DNA of 64,000 nucleotides from assembly GCF_932294415.1 (NCBI RefSeq), contig NC_065543.1, forward strand, positions 837,976 through 901,975, written 5' to 3'. Every line of letters begins with the position of its first letter. Position 1 is the stretch's first letter. Positions 34,123-46,593 of this stretch are shown piece after piece. Under the pieces are notes generated by a model, which was not told the origin of the DNA, searched no databases, and was given only the letters and a program-made list of their open reading frames with translations. The stretch comes from Quercus robur (lineage: Eukaryota; Streptophyta; Magnoliopsida; Fagales; Fagaceae). Position numbers and translations under genes: made by a program.

Positions 34123-35267
34123 TACATCCACCTATTTGCAAGCTATTTAAGTAAGTTCTCTTTGCCTCTTTGACATGTCTCTATGCTACTTACTTCTTTT
34201 CTTTTTCTTTTTTGGTTGAGGAAAAAATAGTTTATTAACACAACCAAAAGAGATGGCATGGAATATTATTGCATTTATCAGGTTCCAAGTTCAAACCACA
34301 GCCAAAATAGAAAATTAAAAAGTGAAATTAACAACACAAATTTTGCAAGTTTTAAAACAAGTACAATACAAATGAACACTCATTTGAAGGAATTTTTTCT
34401 CAGTTGCACAACCCAATCTTTAGATTGGTAGTGAGAGTCAAGAGAGGAGTGAAGTATTTATGGGTGGGTTTGGAAAAATTTTTCCATTTGAAAGATTCTA
34501 ATTCCTCAGAGAGTATCACAAGTTCATTACTTGTTTGCCAACAATTATCAAGTTCCACAAGAGGTGGGGTGGGACAAAATTCGATACTATTTTTTTTCCA
34601 ATAATTATCAATTTCAAATGATGTTATTTTTTTGTTTGTTTATTTTAAATCTAGTAAGTAGATTATACTATATGGAAATCAAATCTAATAATTTAAATTA
34701 TAAACAAATATTTACCAAATTAATTATAGTTGGAACTCTTCTAAAATTTTCAAAATAGGAACGAATATAACCTATAGAATCTAAAATGATAGGCGTGTAA
34801 CATGCTAGCCACAACGACTATGGCATTCACTAAGTTCTAATGTCTAGTTGTCCATGTTCAAGCCTGGAACCCTACATGTTTAGGTTGTATTTGCAATGTA
34901 AGCACTCAAAAAGTAACAAATGTATATTTGTAAAAAGTGTATAATATTTATCATATATTTGTAAATGTGTATAACATTTACCATTTTTTGTGTGTTTACA
35001 ATATAAGTTTACATTATACTGTACTACCGTACAATTTAAAAAAAGAAAATTTCAACGAAGTTTCACACTCATTAGCCATTATAGAGAGAGAGAATGGAGG
35101 AATTAAAAGACATGGATTGACCATTGGAAACTTCCGTTTTCACATGAATAATTCTACGGAAAACACTGGTCAAGTCAAATACATATATGTAATGTAATTT
35201 ACCGCTATTATTTAATTAATTTAAAGAGTCAAACCAGTCAAGCCATCAAATTTGAATGCAACTTATA
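34123..35267. other. spacer, including DNA related to the NLR upstream region
   Basis: 34130-34260 (tttgcaagctatttaagtaa, gacatgtctctatgct, then 'aataacacaacc'-like sequence) resembles 41090-41240 upstream of the NLR gene, so an older partial copy of that region may exist here. The rest (34260-35267) shows no gene or clear repeat. Confidence 0.4.
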
Positions 35268-36279
35268 TCTCTTATATATAAAAAGCGGCTAAGCCACTGC
35301 AGTGCTTCGGTACTGTTTATTCAGTGTATTTGCACTATTTATCTCACTGTTCATCTATAGTGGAATTTGTTGAGGCATTTTTTTTTTTAGTTTCGAACAG
35401 TAGCTACAGTCCCAGCTACAGTAGTTCTAGCTACAGTAGTTACAGTTTTTTTTGGCCTTCCATTTGTACTTTTTTTTTTCTTTTATATATATTGTTTTAT
35501 TGACACAATAAATGTCACAATATTTTCACAATTATTGAAATGTCAATTTCTTATAAGTCAAAATAAAATAATAAAATATGAAACAGTGACTAACCACAAC
35601 TGAAAATAAATGTTTTGTGAAAATGTTGTGACACTTGTTAGATAAATGTGTGCTACAATACTTTTGGTTTGTTCAAGTGGCACTATAGTTACAATAGCTA
35701 CAAAGTTTTTTTTTTTTTTTTTTTCCTTCAGTCTTCCATTTATACTTTTTTAAAAAATATTTATAAGAACCCGCATATATATTGTTATATTGACAACAAA
35801 TTTCACAATATTTTCACAATTATTGAGGTGCTAATTTCTTATAAATCAAAATAAAATAATAAAATATGAAATTGTGACCAACTACAACTGAAAATAAATA
35901 TTTTGTGAAAATGTTGCGACACTTGTTGGGTGAATGTGTAAAAATTACAATACTTTTGGTTTGTTTAATATGTAATGTTCATCACTTTTTTTTTTCCCAG
36001 TCATCAATTTGTGCTCTTTTTTCTACAATATTTTTGCACTGTTCATACAGCATTTTTCACTGATCATCTACGGTTCTATTTTGGTTAGTCACTTTGTCTT
36101 TTTTATTTTAAGCTTTGAACAGTAGCTACAATACCAAGCGGCATTGTAGCTATAGTAGCTTTTTTTTTTTTTTTTTTTTGTCTTCTGCTTGTACTTTTTT
36201 TTTTCCTTTTATATATATCACTGTACATCCAGTGTTTTTGCACTGTACATCTAAAGTGCCATTTTGTTGAGCCACTTTA

Positions 36280-36322
<43 letters not shown>

Positions 36323-37217
36323 TTTTGAACAGTAACTACAGTACCAAGTTGGTTTACTCAACTTTGTTAAGTCAAAATTCACTATTTCACATACAATTTT
36401 TTTGGGTTTCCTTTTTGTATATATTTTTTTCTTTACACACTATTTTAAGTAAAAACACATAGTTTTGCACACAAAAACAAAAACAAAAACAAAAACTTAG
36501 GAAAAAAACATTTTTCATCCTTTATGTTTGGGACAATTTACAATTCTTTTTTAAACTTTAAAATCATGCAATTTTTCCCTTAATTTTTTGGAAAAGAGCA
36601 AATATATCATATTGTTATTTTCTCAGTTAAACCCTAATGAAAGCTTATGATTCTTAAAATATTTTATTGTATAATGTCTAAATTACTCATGCTAAATTTT
36701 AACATCCTAAAAATTTTCTTTATATATTTTGAGTTTTAAATGATAAAAATTCTTAAAAAGATAGAATGATGATATTCAATGACACAAGCCTTTTGTTATC
36801 TTCTTTTTTTTTTTTTTTTTTTTTTTTTAATTTCTTAGCAAAACTCAGTTGTTTATTATTGGAAGATGATGAAATTCGTTATCATTCTTAGAAGTTTTTA
36901 GAGAATAGATATATTGTCTTTAGCAAGTAGGTACTAAAAAACTATTATAGTTAAATAAATATTTATATGTTAAATAACTACCATAACTTTGTGGTTGATC
37001 AAAATTCTTAAACGAATGAAATTAACTTTTTTCGACATAATTATCAAAATTCTTAATATTAATGTCTCTTTTGATTAATGTAAATCTCTATATATTTTAA
37101 AAACCAAATGATTTATATCTTTATTTTATAATACAAATAAAATCTAAAATTGACCTTAATTACTGCAGTACTTTTTTTTCACGGCAAGCACATGCCTTGC
37201 ACGTTCTGCCCTAACTA

Positions 37218-37218
<1 letters not shown>
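35268..37218 (+). mobile_element. non-autonomous Helitron-like element
   Basis: The 5' end reads A|TCTCTTATATATA and the 3' end CTAACTAG|T, so the element sits between A and T with the TC...CTAG termini of Helitrons. A stem-loop (acggcaag ... cttgcacgt, about 37181-37202) lies some 14 nt before the end. The interior has no helicase; it is T-rich with repeated 'agctacagtagc' phrases and two ~300-bp subrepeats (for example 'aataaaataataaaatatga' near 35563 and 35850). It ends about 60 bp before the second duplication copy. Confidence 0.72.
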
Positions 37219-37253
<35 letters not shown>

Positions 37254-37754
37254 CTGTGTGAACTGAGTTTACAAATTAACAATGGTCGAGCATTTGATTT
37301 GGTCACTGCCTCAGTCTTGATGCTATATGGTACTACAGAAAATAACAAGATTGTACTTTTCTTTTTCTTGAATAAATGAACTCCTTCTGTTGTACCAACT
37401 ATTGAAATCTAATAAATATTTTCTGGGAAAGCTGAAATGATCCAAAACTGCAAAAAGATAATAATGCTGTACCAAGATGAAAGGAGGTTGTCGGTTTTGA
37501 TATACCATGGATGAGGTTTTAGGTGAAATTTTTTTGTTTAGCCATTTATGTTATTTGCATTATTATGATAAACATGAAAAATATATTGCATTACCTTTAT
37601 TTTGCATCTTTTAAATTATTTAATAGGACCATTTCTATGTATTTGTTACATGCAAATATACACAATCAAAAGCATACGTACGCGGAAGCATAGATGCAGA
37701 CACATGTACGGGTAGCTATCAACCTAGCTTTTTTTGGTTGTTCACTCTTTTCAA

Positions 37755-38603
37755 GAATTTTTTTTCCAAATAACTTTAAATATAAAAAAATTTAGTTGGT
37801 CGTCATGTTTCAAAATAATGTGGAAAAATAGCATCTTGAGTGTCTAAATCTCGAGTTCCCTATGGAATTCGAGTTTTTAAGAATCGAGTTTCACCATTTT
37901 TCTATTTCTATAGAACTCGAGTTTTTAACACCCGAGTTCCACCATCTTTCAGTTCACTCTATTCGTCAGTCTGCCTCAAACAACAAACATACTCAAAACA
38001 TTTTTTTTCCATTCTACTTCAAACAACCATTTTTTTTCTATTCTAATAGCCTTTTAAACCATCCAAAAAGTCTATGTATGAACAAAGCCACTGGTTATGT
38101 TTGTGATTGTCAAGGCAATGATAAATTCAACTCTGTTACACATTTCATCAAACAAGTGGCGAACGCAACAAATATAGGCTGATATAATAAGAGAAAGCAA
38201 TTGGGGGATTCAAGTTTAAGAGGAAGAGTAGATAGCTAAAGCCAAAATTAGCTCATCGTATTTTTGGCCAGGCTATTTACAACATCAGGGACAAGGAAAC
38301 GTGAATTGGGTCAATGAGAACACTGGGTCACCATATATTCCACTCTTCCTCTACTTCTCCATATCTCTATTTTGCTTCTCCAGATTCTTCTTTCGGATTT
38401 CTATGGAACTCGAGTTTGAGAAACTCGAGTTCCACATGGATTTATTGCTCCAGTTCAGCACCAGAACTCAAGTCTTTGAAGCTCGAATTTGTCGCCGAAC
38501 TCGAGCTTCAAAGACTCAAGATGCTATTTTTCAGTTTTCTTTCCGCCACACGCTAACTTATTATATTGTTTCCTCTCACTATGCTAGTTGGAAAATTACC
38601 TCC
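37755..38603. mobile_element. non-autonomous MULE (849 bp)
   Basis: The flanks share tcttttcaa (37746-37754 and 38604-38612), a 9-bp target duplication. The copy-1 paralogue near 27460 has an uninterrupted cactcttttcaactcatc, the empty site. The ends are inverted: gaattttttttccaaataac against ggaggtaattttccaactag, and further inside aaaaatagcatcttgagt in both arms followed by ctcgagtt. The left arm also matches the left end of the autonomous MULE at 54456. There is no transposase; the interior has repeated 'actcgagttt' palindromic phrases. Confidence 0.88.
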
Positions 38604-39089
38604 TCTTTTCAACTCATCTACAATTTTCACCTGCCCTTGAAATTCAATTTTTATTTTAAATGAGGCACATAACTTTCCCTCCTTTTTTCTTTTTTTCTTT
38701 TTTTACCACCTTCAAACTTGTCATGAAATTCTTGGATCCTTGTCTAGCTACCACCTTCCTTCTTCTTGAATAACTGGTACCATAAGAACCTTCCTACTCC
38801 GATATGATAAATGGTAAAGTGAATTTCTTCCTTATCTAATTTTGAGCATTTGTGTCCAACGAAATGAACCACTTGGGGGTTGACTAGTTTGGCCTTTTGA
38901 GGCATCTTGATTTGTTTAGATTATACAAATCTTCAACTTTTGATCACAATCTTGACCACCCGCAAGTTGATTAATATCAATTTCACAATTTAGTTAGTGA
39001 GACATCTCGATTCATTTTGATTGTGGAAATCTTCAACATGAGATCACAATTTATGTTAACCATGAGTTGATCAAGGCAAGTATTCAATA

Positions 39090-39560
39090 GAACTGAGAAT
39101 AGCATTAAAATCTCTAATACAAACCCAAGGTCTATGCACAAAGGACTTAATATGGTTTAACAAAGCCCAAGAATTCGGCTTCTGAGACGTTTCAAATCAA
39201 CCATAAAAACCTGTTAAGAACCATTTAAACCCATCCTCTTTAACAACCTTTGCCAAAGTATGGTTATTTGAACCATTAATGACCCTAAAATCAACACCCT
39301 TCTTTCAAAGAAGAGCCAATCCGCCACCCAAACATGGCTTTTTCACAATGAACCGGTGAGGTAGATTTGTATCCTTACAAAGCTTTTTAAAATCCTCCTT
39401 AAACATTCGAGTTTCGATAAGAAAACACACTATAGGATCTTATTCCCTCATTATCTTGTGAAGGCCAAAAACTATCTAAGGTTTCTCAAGCCCTTGGCAG
39501 TTCAAACTTAAAAGCCTCATTGGTCTCGACAGGGGTGGTCCACTACTCCCATTGATCTAT
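39090..39560 (-). mobile_element. LINE endonuclease-domain fragment (copy 2)
   Basis: The duplicate of the fragment at 28640-29130, with the same blocks in the same order and additional differences. It is non-functional. Confidence 0.65.
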
Positions 39561-40929
39561 TATTCAGAGAAGTGTCATCCACAAATTGCTTGCTATGCTT
39601 TGGTGAGATAGTCTATAGAGTTTTCCGTCCTAATTGGTATAGAGGTCGTTTCCCTTTTCTTTTAATTGGCTGAATAAATAGTTTTAATTAATCATTTCAA
39701 TCCACATATTAAATAGAAAAAAAAAAAAATTCAAGTCTACTTTATTCAAGTTTTTTTTTTTTTGTTTTTTTTATTATGAGATTATTCAAGTTATTTAAAC
39801 AAGAAGTTTGAACTCCAAAATCCAAATCTTTATTTTTTGGGGGTAAATTGCAAATATCACCTTATGTGGTATACCCTCGAAATATGGAACAGTTCTTTAT
39901 TTTATTTTATTTTTTTGAAGAAAAATATGGAGCAGTTTTGTGGTTTATTTATTTATTTTTTTTGTTAACTTGGTTTATTTACTTACAGACTTATCTCTTT
40001 TGCAACTTGTTTCGTGACATGTAGTCATATAGTGATATATATACAGACCTTTTTAGAGCTTTATCCAAGTCATGTTTTTTCTTATAATTGAAATTAGAAA
40101 ACCTTGAATCTAAACTTGCTCATGATTCTTGAATATATCAACCTTGTTCTCTCTAAACTATGCTGTCGATTTTTTTTTTCCTTGGCTGAATAAATATTTT
40201 AATTAATCATTAATAATTTCAAATCCATATATTAAACATAAAAAAAAAAAATCAAGTCTACTTTATTCAAGTAATTTCAATTAGAAGTTGAACGCCAAAT
40301 ATTTATTCAAGGATCTTATATTGAACAAATCCAAACCATAAGGTAGAAATTTTTAAATTTAAGAAATCATTTGAACTCCAAAATTTTAAATTTAAGCTGA
40401 ACTCCAATTTTTTTTTTTTTTACTGGAGCAAAATAAAAAATTATTTGCGATGTTGTTTAACATTTGCGGCTCAACATAAAATATTTTCTGGCAAGTATTT
40501 AAAAATGATAACAAATTTAAATTGTGAGTCAATAAGAAATAAAAAACCACAAGCTATTATGGTTTCAAAATACAGTTTCTAAAAAACCTGTATTCTATTA
40601 CTGCTAGTCCTGCTTGTTCAAGCCTGGACCCATCCTTGAGCAATTTACGGACAACCCATCTTCTTTCCACAAGTGATGGGTCCTACTTCTAATAAATTGT
40701 GCCTTTTCTTTCTTTCGGCCAGTGGTGGTTGGTTGAAATTTTAAAAAGACTTGGATCGGCACTCGAAACTACCCTTTTCACACGAAGATTTGACCGGTGG
40801 AAAGAAATACATTAAGAAAGAGATGAATTTTTTTAAAAAAATATAGCTGTTAGAGAAAGGATCCTGAAAATATGACCGTTCAAAACAAATAATGATTAAA
40901 ATATTTGAGTAAAAAGGCAATGTAAATTG

Positions 40930-41110
40930 CTAGACCACTCCTCCTCGGCTCTTCTCTTCTCTCTCTTTTATTCTTCACAGGCTATTACCTTCTCTCTCTC
41001 TCTCTCTCTCTCTCACTCTTCACTGTGTCTTCGCTCTCTCTCTCTGGCTCTTCCTGACGTCCATTGACTGCACATCTAATCTACCTATTTGCTTGCAAGC
41101 TAATACTGAA
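40930..41110 (+). other. candidate 5'-UTR exon of the BED-NLR gene
   Basis: A CT-rich stretch with a (CT)n run at about 40991-41014 is followed by a strong donor site, ctgaa|gtaagtg (GT at 41111-41112). A good acceptor, tattgcaag, ends at 42921, 11 bp before the BED exon start codon. A 5'-UTR intron of about 1.8 kb is therefore plausible. The exon's 5' limit is a guess. Confidence 0.4.
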
Positions 41111-42364
41111 GTAAGTGCACTCTAACATGTCTCTCATGCTGTATTGTTGTTTTTTTTTTTCGTTTTCGTTTTGTTTTGCTTTGTTTTCTTGGCTGAATAA
41201 ATAGTTAAAATAACACAACTAAAGGGAAGAACCTCCTCCATCTTCTGTCTCCTCAATTAGCACACACTGTGCTAATAAGGGAGGGAGGAGATGACTAGAT
41301 TCCTATCTTATTCAAACCAAAAAGTTATACAAGCTCAATAGTGACTATAACATGAAGGAAGGAAACAATGGTTGAGAACTGATGCTGATACAGATCTGAG
41401 TTGTATATCATCATATCATTAAGTGAATATTATATTGATAAATTGGTTTTAACATTTTATACGATGTGAACTCTCTTTTAAAAAAAAAAAAAATTAAACA
41501 AATAGAATAAAAATATTTTTATCTTTTATAAATATATTTTAATTATATTAATTTAAAAATCATGGGTTTTTTCTTAATCCAAATATGTGTTAACAAGAAA
41601 TAAAATTTTAAAAATAAATAAAAGTAATTACAAGTTGGGAAACAAAGAATAAAATCAAGGACTTAATTTTATTATGTTTGCAATAAAATAAAAAATTTAA
41701 AACTTGGAATAAAAAGAAAATTAACAAAATGAGATTTCTTTAATGTTTTTATTTTTTCTTAAACTGGAGCAAAATAAAAAATAAAAAATCAGTTCTGACG
41801 TTGAGTACCACTTGCTCTGAGTTTGAGATTGATTTATTTAGGGTTTAAACGACTGCGATGTTGTTTAACATATATAGTGACAGTGTCAGTACTAACGACC
41901 AAATTGAACTAACTCTTAAACAAGAAGATCGAAATTTGGCTAAATTTAAACTATAAAGATCAAATTGATAACAAATATAATTTGGAGGAAACAATTGTGA
42001 ATTAATAAGAAATATAAATTACAACTTAATGAGAGAGGAAGCACAAAACTAAGGACTTTTTCAGAAAATAGTTTCTAGAAACCTGTATTGTTATTTATTT
42101 TTTCTTTTCTTTTTCGCTTTTCTATTTTATTTCATGGCTGAATTAATATTTTGATTAACACAACGAAAGGCAACAGAACCCCTTCCATCTAATTCTATCT
42201 CCTCAACTAACAAAGACTGAGGAGGGCTATACTAGTTGTTAACATGATCGAACATGAGACAGACTTAAAAAATATAAGGATAAATTTAGTTTGATATCAA
42301 GAGGATAGACCATTTCGGAGAAGCTGCTAAATAGAAGGAACTCGCTTTTCTAGGATTAATATAT

Positions 42365-42762
42365 GGACAAAGTTTAGCTACAAAATTAGTTGTAGCCTTA
42401 GGCTATAAACTTACTTAATATCTTTTTATTGGATGTGAATTTTAACAAATCTACCATTGGATTACATCTTCTTCTTATATCCTCCATGCTTACAAAATTT
42501 TAAGAAAATTAAAAATCAATAGCTATGGCATCAATAAATTTTTTAAATTGCAAGTTTTTGTAATTTAAAATTATGCACAAAATATAAGCTTATAAATCAT
42601 ATAGTAAATGATATCCGATTGACACAAAATTTAACATGTGTATTAAAAGTGTAAAGAACATGTAATTTAACGGTTAGATTTTCAAAATATATTGTAGTAT
42701 TTATTTTATTGAGTGAATTTGTAGCCTTAAGCTACAACCAATTTTGTAGCTAAACTTTGTCC
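42365..42762. mobile_element. MITE (398 bp) with ~42-bp TIRs
   Basis: The left end ggacaaagtttagctacaaa...ttgtagccttaggcta is the near-perfect inverted copy of the right end tagccttaagctacaa...ttttgtagctaaactttgtcc. Flanks are TA-rich, so the target duplication is ambiguous. No coding capacity. It would lie inside the proposed 5'-UTR intron of the NLR gene. Confidence 0.85.
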
Positions 42763-42932
42763 TATATATATTAGGTCAAATTCTGTAGCCTGTGATACAG
42801 AATTGTTGAGAACTGATACTTGATACAGAGTTTGCAAATAGGATTACTATATTATATCACTAATTTTTATCTGAATTAATTTATATCTGATTTTGATATT
42901 GTGTTATTTATTTATTGCAAGGAAAAAGAAAT

Positions 42933-45900
42933 ATGGGTAGACAGAGAGATGAATTTTGGGATCATGCTAAGAATGAAAATGGCCGTTTCGAATGTAATTA
43001 TTGTAAACAAGATTTTCCTGGAGGTGCATCAAGGATTAAAGCACACTTGGCTGGAATACCAGGTCATGACATTAAGGCATGTAATGCCGTGCCTCAAGAT
43101 GTTCAAGAAAAAGCTCAAGCAACCCAAAAAAAAAGAGAAGCTCAAGTAACTCAAGGGACGAATAAAAAACTTAAAAGTGTATCAACCTCGGCTTCAAAAT
43201 CAAAAACTAAGACAATTAAAATTGTCACACAGGTGGTTCTCTAGTCCCAACTCTATACATAGTTGTTTATTTCTAACAGTTCCAATACTTTTTAGGATAA
43301 ATATTAGTACACACTGGTGGTTGCACACAACCCTGCACACACACTTTTTGCACTGAAATCGTGACTTCAGATTTTAGTGCAAAAAGTGTGCAACAACAGG
43401 TTTGAAATAAACATTGCCCTACTTTTTTAACCCTTTGCAAATATTTCCATTCTCTTTGTAGGGTAAGGAAGAATATGGGGCTGAAATTATCCTCAATGAT
43501 GTTATGGACAGACTAATAGCCAATGTGTCTTCACTTGCCACTGAGCATATCAATTTTGAGTTGAGTTTCAAGGTGGATCTTCTTGAAACATTATTCAAGA
43601 TTAAATTTGTGTTAGGTGATGCTCAAAAGAGGCAATTGAGTGATGAGTCTATGGGGATTTGGTTAACTGAGCTTAGAAATGTAGCTTATGATGCTGATAA
43701 TGTGCTCGACAAGTTTAGCTATGAGAGTTTTTGGCAAAAGGTACGGATTCAAAATCAAATGATGGATCAGGTATGTAACTTTTCATTATGCAATTTTGAT
43801 GAAGTTAAGGCCATCAAACAATCGTTGGATAAAATTGTGAATGATGTAGCTGACTTTGGTCTTAGAATGGAGTTGGTGAATTCAATCCCCAAAATCAGCT
43901 TGGACATGAATACAGACTCCCTCCTTGATGATTTAGAAGTTGTAGGAAGAAAACACGATATCAAAAAAATAGTAAACTTACTTATCAATTCAAACAATCA
44001 ACAGGTTATCTCGGTTCTCCCTATAGTGGGTATGGCAGGTCTTGGAAAGACAACTTTAGCAAAACTTGTGTATAACCATGAACTGATAAAAAAACATTTT
44101 GATGTACTAGTATGGGTATATGTGGGCAAAAAATTTAATGTTGAAGAGATATTAAGAAAGATTATTGGATCTCTTAGAGAAGACTTGAGAGGACCTCCTT
44201 TAGCATATGCAAGAGGAGTACATCAAATATTTGCAGAAATTTTGGGGGCAAACAAATATCTTCTCATACTTGATGATGTGCATAATGAAGATCCTAAGGA
44301 ATGGGATACTTTAAAAGATTACTTATTAGAGTTTAATTCTAATTCTAATATAGGAAATAATATTGTTGTTACAACCCGTAGTGATAATGTGGGGCAAATC
44401 ATGAAGATACATCATCCCCCACATCACTTAGAGAAGTTATCAAAAGATGATTGTTGGTCTATAATGAAAAAAAGAACATTCATAGATGGAAGAACTCCAT
44501 TAACTTTAGATTTGGAGGTTATTGGTAGGGAAATTGCTAAAAGATGTGGAGGGGTTCCATGGGCTGCAAGAGTTTTAGGGAGAACAATGTCCTTTCAATT
44601 TGATAAAAACAAATGGCTGGAGATTCAAAATAATAAAATTTGGGATTTGTTGGATGAAGATAATAGTGATATGTTTCCTGTGCTTAAGTTATGCTTTGAT
44701 CAACTTCCAACACCATCTTTAAAACGATGTTTTGCATATTGTGCAATATTCCCTAAAGATTATGACATGGAAAAGGATGAAGTAATTCAGTATTGGATGG
44801 CCGAAGGGTTCCTACTAGCTAAAGAAGCTAATATGGAGATGGAAGATATTGGTAACATGTATTTCAAAATTTTGTTGGCCACTTCCTTTTTCCAAAATGC
44901 TAGAAAGGATGCCTACGGTAATATTATTAGCTGCAAAATGTATGATTTGGTGCATGACTTTGCACTCTCAATTTCAAAATTTGAAACTTCAATCTTGGAG
45001 GGAGATTCAGTGGATGATGGTAGTAGCATACAACATTTATTTGCCCGACATGATGGTAAAACAACACTAGTAAGTTCATTTACAAATTTGCGCACGTTAA
45101 TTTCAGAAAATTTCAACTTTGACATCATGTCATCAAATTTTAAATGCTTACGCGTTTTAAAATTATTCGGGGATAAATTATTCGGGGATAGTAGAAAGGA
45201 GTTGCCAGATTCAATTGAGCAATTAATACATTTGAGGCTTCTTCAATTCTCAGACTCCTTAATTGGAAAATTACCAAAATCCATCACCAAACTATACAAT
45301 TTGCAAACTTTAAGAATTGAAGGCAGCCGCCATGTAAGAGAGCTTCCGGAAGACCTAAGCAATTTGATTAACTTGAGACATATTCATATTAATTGGGCTT
45401 ATTATTGTATAAAAACACCTAAAAATATGAGTATGTTGACTTGCCTTCAAACATTGACATTTTTTGGTGTGGGTTCAGAGGATGGTTATCGGATTACAGA
45501 ATTGGGAGCTTTAAAGAATCTCAAAGGAGAAATAGTAATAAAGAATCTAGAGAGGGTGAAAGATGAGGAAGAAGCCAAAAGTGCAAAATTAAAAGAAAAG
45601 GAAATATCCAACTTGGGATTATACTGGGATGAAGAATATCACGATTCTGATGATAAAGATGAAAAGGTGTTGGAAGGCCTCCAGCCTCACCCAAATTTGA
45701 AAAGATTAACAATCGAAGTGTATGAAGGAAAGAAATTCCCATCATGGGTTGGTTCGTCGCTATATCACAATTTGATTGAGATCAATTTGATACGTTGCTG
45801 GAGATGTAAAGAAGTTCCCACTCTGGGGCAATTACCCTGTCTTAGGGTTCTTGAAATAATAGAAATGGGGAAGGTAAGAAGTATAGGAAGTGAGTTTTAC

Positions 45901-46593
45901 TTTTACAGTGATGGGAGTTACAGAAATACTACTACAATATTATTTCCGGCATTGAGAATACTCAAATTGGAGGGGATGGTTAGCTTAGAAGAGTGGAAGG
46001 ATGCAAAGGAGTTGACAACCGCAGATGAGGTGTTTCCTTGCCTTGAGGAGTTGACCCTTAGAAGTTGTTATGAACTGAGAGATTTGCCAGACTCACTGCA
46101 CACCTGCGTTTCCCTTCAGAAGTTGGTAGTAAGCCATTGTCATAACCTGAGGTATTTGCCAGGTGTCCGGTCCATAATAAGGAGTGGTATTGAAGACCCA
46201 CCCAGTGGGTTACAATATTTGGAGAATGGGGATTGTCCTCTGCCTTCTTCTTCTTCTACTTCCTCCATTCACCCCTCCCTCCAAAAGCTAAAGCTAATAG
46301 GCTGTGGGTCTCTCCTGCTGGACCAAATTCAACACTTCATTGCCCTTAAAATTCTGTGGATACAGGGATTTGATGAGATGGTAGCTTTGCCAGAGTGGTT
46401 GGGCAATCTTTCCTCTCTCCAAAAGCTGTATATTGTGGATGGCTGGAAACTGCGGTATCTGCCCACCGAGGAAGCCATGCGACGACTCACCCAATTGAAA
46501 ATGCTGGAGATTTATCATTGCCCCAATTTGAAAGACAATGAGCGGTCCAAGATTGACCACATTCCATGGGTTAAAATCAGTAATTATCGGTAA
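42933..46593 (+). CDS. BED zinc finger-NBS-LRR immune receptor (two coding exons, ~1143 aa)
   Basis: Exon 1, 42933-43232 (100 codons), encodes a BED zinc finger with W9, C21, C24, H38 and H45 or C50. Exon 2, 43462-46593, joins in phase 0 across a GT-AG intron and reads GKEEYGAEIILNDV into the coiled-coil domain (AYDADNVLDKF near 175-185). NB-ARC motifs: P-loop GMAGLGKTT (about 290-298), kinase-2 LLILDDVHNED (367-377), VVTTRSD (402-408), RCFAYCAIFPKDY, and a DLVHD block (595-599). About 490 residues of LRR follow. Such receptors detect pathogen effectors in the cell; BED-NLRs include rice Xa1 and wheat Yr7/Yr5. Departures from consensus are W to H after LDDV, GVPWAA for GVPLAA, and VHD for MHD. 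The frame is intact to TAA; a donor-like GTAAGT overlaps the stop. Confidence 0.92.
43340..43390. repeat. foldback hairpin in the BED-NLR intron
   Basis: The arms cacactttttgcactgaaat and, on the other strand, its near-perfect copy (right arm ending agtgcaaaaagtgtg) form a stem of about 21 bp with a 9-base loop. It lies in the 229-bp intron between the BED and NBS exons. It may be a decayed MITE. Confidence 0.6.

Larger units (their letters stand above)
37278..40773 (+). repeat. segmental duplication, copy 2 (with a MULE insertion)
   Basis: Collinear with 26937-31714, from aacaatggtcgagcatttg to ggatcggcactcgaaactacc. It lacks the solo LTR and the TIR element of copy 1 and instead carries a small MULE at 37755-38603. 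It begins just after a (TA)n run that follows the Helitron-like end. It contains no nucleosidase coding sequence. Confidence 0.88.

Noticed and set aside
33760-34173. 137-codon phenylalanine-rich frame
   Set aside because: It is driven by poly-T tracts and MITE sequence.
38301-38663. 120-codon frame near the end of the small MULE
   Set aside because: It crosses the element boundary into the duplicated flank, so it cannot be a conserved gene.
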